From NCBI GenBank assembly GCA_026770585.1, contig MU646712.1:177485-188406 (forward strand): a DNA stretch of 10,922 nt, written 5' to 3'. Of the stretch, positions 10,751 through 10,922 are shown in pieces (positions within the stretch are counted from its first letter, which is position 1; each line of letters begins with the position of its first letter). This DNA comes from Baffinella frigidus (Eukaryota; Cryptophyceae; Cryptomonadales; Baffinellaceae). A program made the translations under genes and the position numbers. The notes beneath the pieces were generated by a model. That model made no database searches, was not told the origin of the DNA, and saw nothing but the letters and a program-made list of their open reading frames with translations.

Positions 10751-10922
10751 ATGGCCATACTCCGCAAGTCCGCGACGCTCGAGAGCCGCCGCGTCACCAG
10801 GCTCCCGCTCGAGAAGCTCGCGGGGGACGTGACCACGTTCGCGGGGGACGTGACCACGTTCGCGGGCCAGTCCGTGCTCCGGGGGGGAGGCGTGATGTAC
10901 GGGTCTGACGGTGGCGCGCGCG
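10751..10922 (+). CDS. Unknown protein, 5' end or internal exon, running off the window
   Basis: From ATG 10751, in a GCGCCATGG context, the frame is open to the window edge. It reads MAILRKSATLESRRVTRLPL, then EKLAGDVTTF, a second AGDVTTF, then AGQSVLRGGGVMYGSDGG. Counting the upstream VAILSA, which repeats module 7, it is also open to 10733, so this may be an internal exon rather than the start. The exact 21-bp duplication keeps frame, as expected under coding constraint. Codons are strongly GC-ending, unlike the flanking repeats. No domain is recognised. Confidence 0.5.
   Translation, partial: MAILRKSATLESRRVTRLPLEKLAGDVTTFAGDVTTFAGQSVLRGGGVMYGSDGGAR
10820..10861 (+). repeat. 21-bp in-frame tandem duplication
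   Basis: GCGGGGGACGTGACCACGTTC occurs twice back to back (10820-10840, 10841-10861) without a mismatch, adding one seven-residue AGDVTTF unit. Confidence 0.95.

Overview
The window looks like nuclear DNA of a eukaryote. It carries long degenerate tracts of the plant/algal-type telomeric heptamer (CCCTAAA / TTTAGGG), many short hairpin transposable elements, exon-like coding fragments bounded by CAG and GT, and no bacterial operons, Shine-Dalgarno sites, tRNA or rRNA. A green-lineage alga or another protist with TTTAGGG telomeres fits, but I cannot name the species. The first 29 bases are all G, which suggests a contig edge or an assembly artefact.

Layout. 1-905: two ~62-bp direct repeats, further copies of a short module ending CTGCAG|GTTTG, fragments of hairpin family A, then G-strand telomere-like DNA. 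940-1700: three long hairpin elements. 1750-2500: GA microsatellite, 51-bp direct repeats around a 13-bp minisatellite, and element D1. 2510-3060: an E repeat, an open frame, and a complete family A element with 10-bp target duplications. 3060-3880: C-strand telomere-like DNA holding copies of a module encoding VSPWDLERLAERW. 4016-4474: a weak gene candidate. 4447-4712: G-strand telomere-like tandem repeats. 4740-5465: C-strand arrays, in head-to-head orientation to the preceding tract. 4847-6016: six copies of a module encoding VAIETALASLD. 6018-8646: a dense nest of hairpin MITE families B, C, D and I. 7844-8308 (minus): a probable last exon with a downstream AATAAA. 8865-9080: a relic of a PIF1-like helicase motif. 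9330-10140: repeated modules around a 45-bp inverted repeat. 10179-10532: two family C elements. 10550-10922: repeats of a VAILSAMA module leading into an open frame that runs off the window.

The main theme is a repeated association of exon-like protein-coding modules with telomere-like tracts. Each locus has its own module, copied two to six times, with CAG at one border and often GT at the other, and degenerate TTTAGGG-type DNA between copies. This could be genes whose introns have filled with telomere-like repeats, exon shuffling or duplication along with their introns, or a subtelomeric graveyard built by repeated telomere healing and duplication. A second theme is that several hairpin elements with different ends (A, B, C, I) share related CCTAGGACC / CCTACGGTAGG core words. 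No complete gene can be called with confidence.
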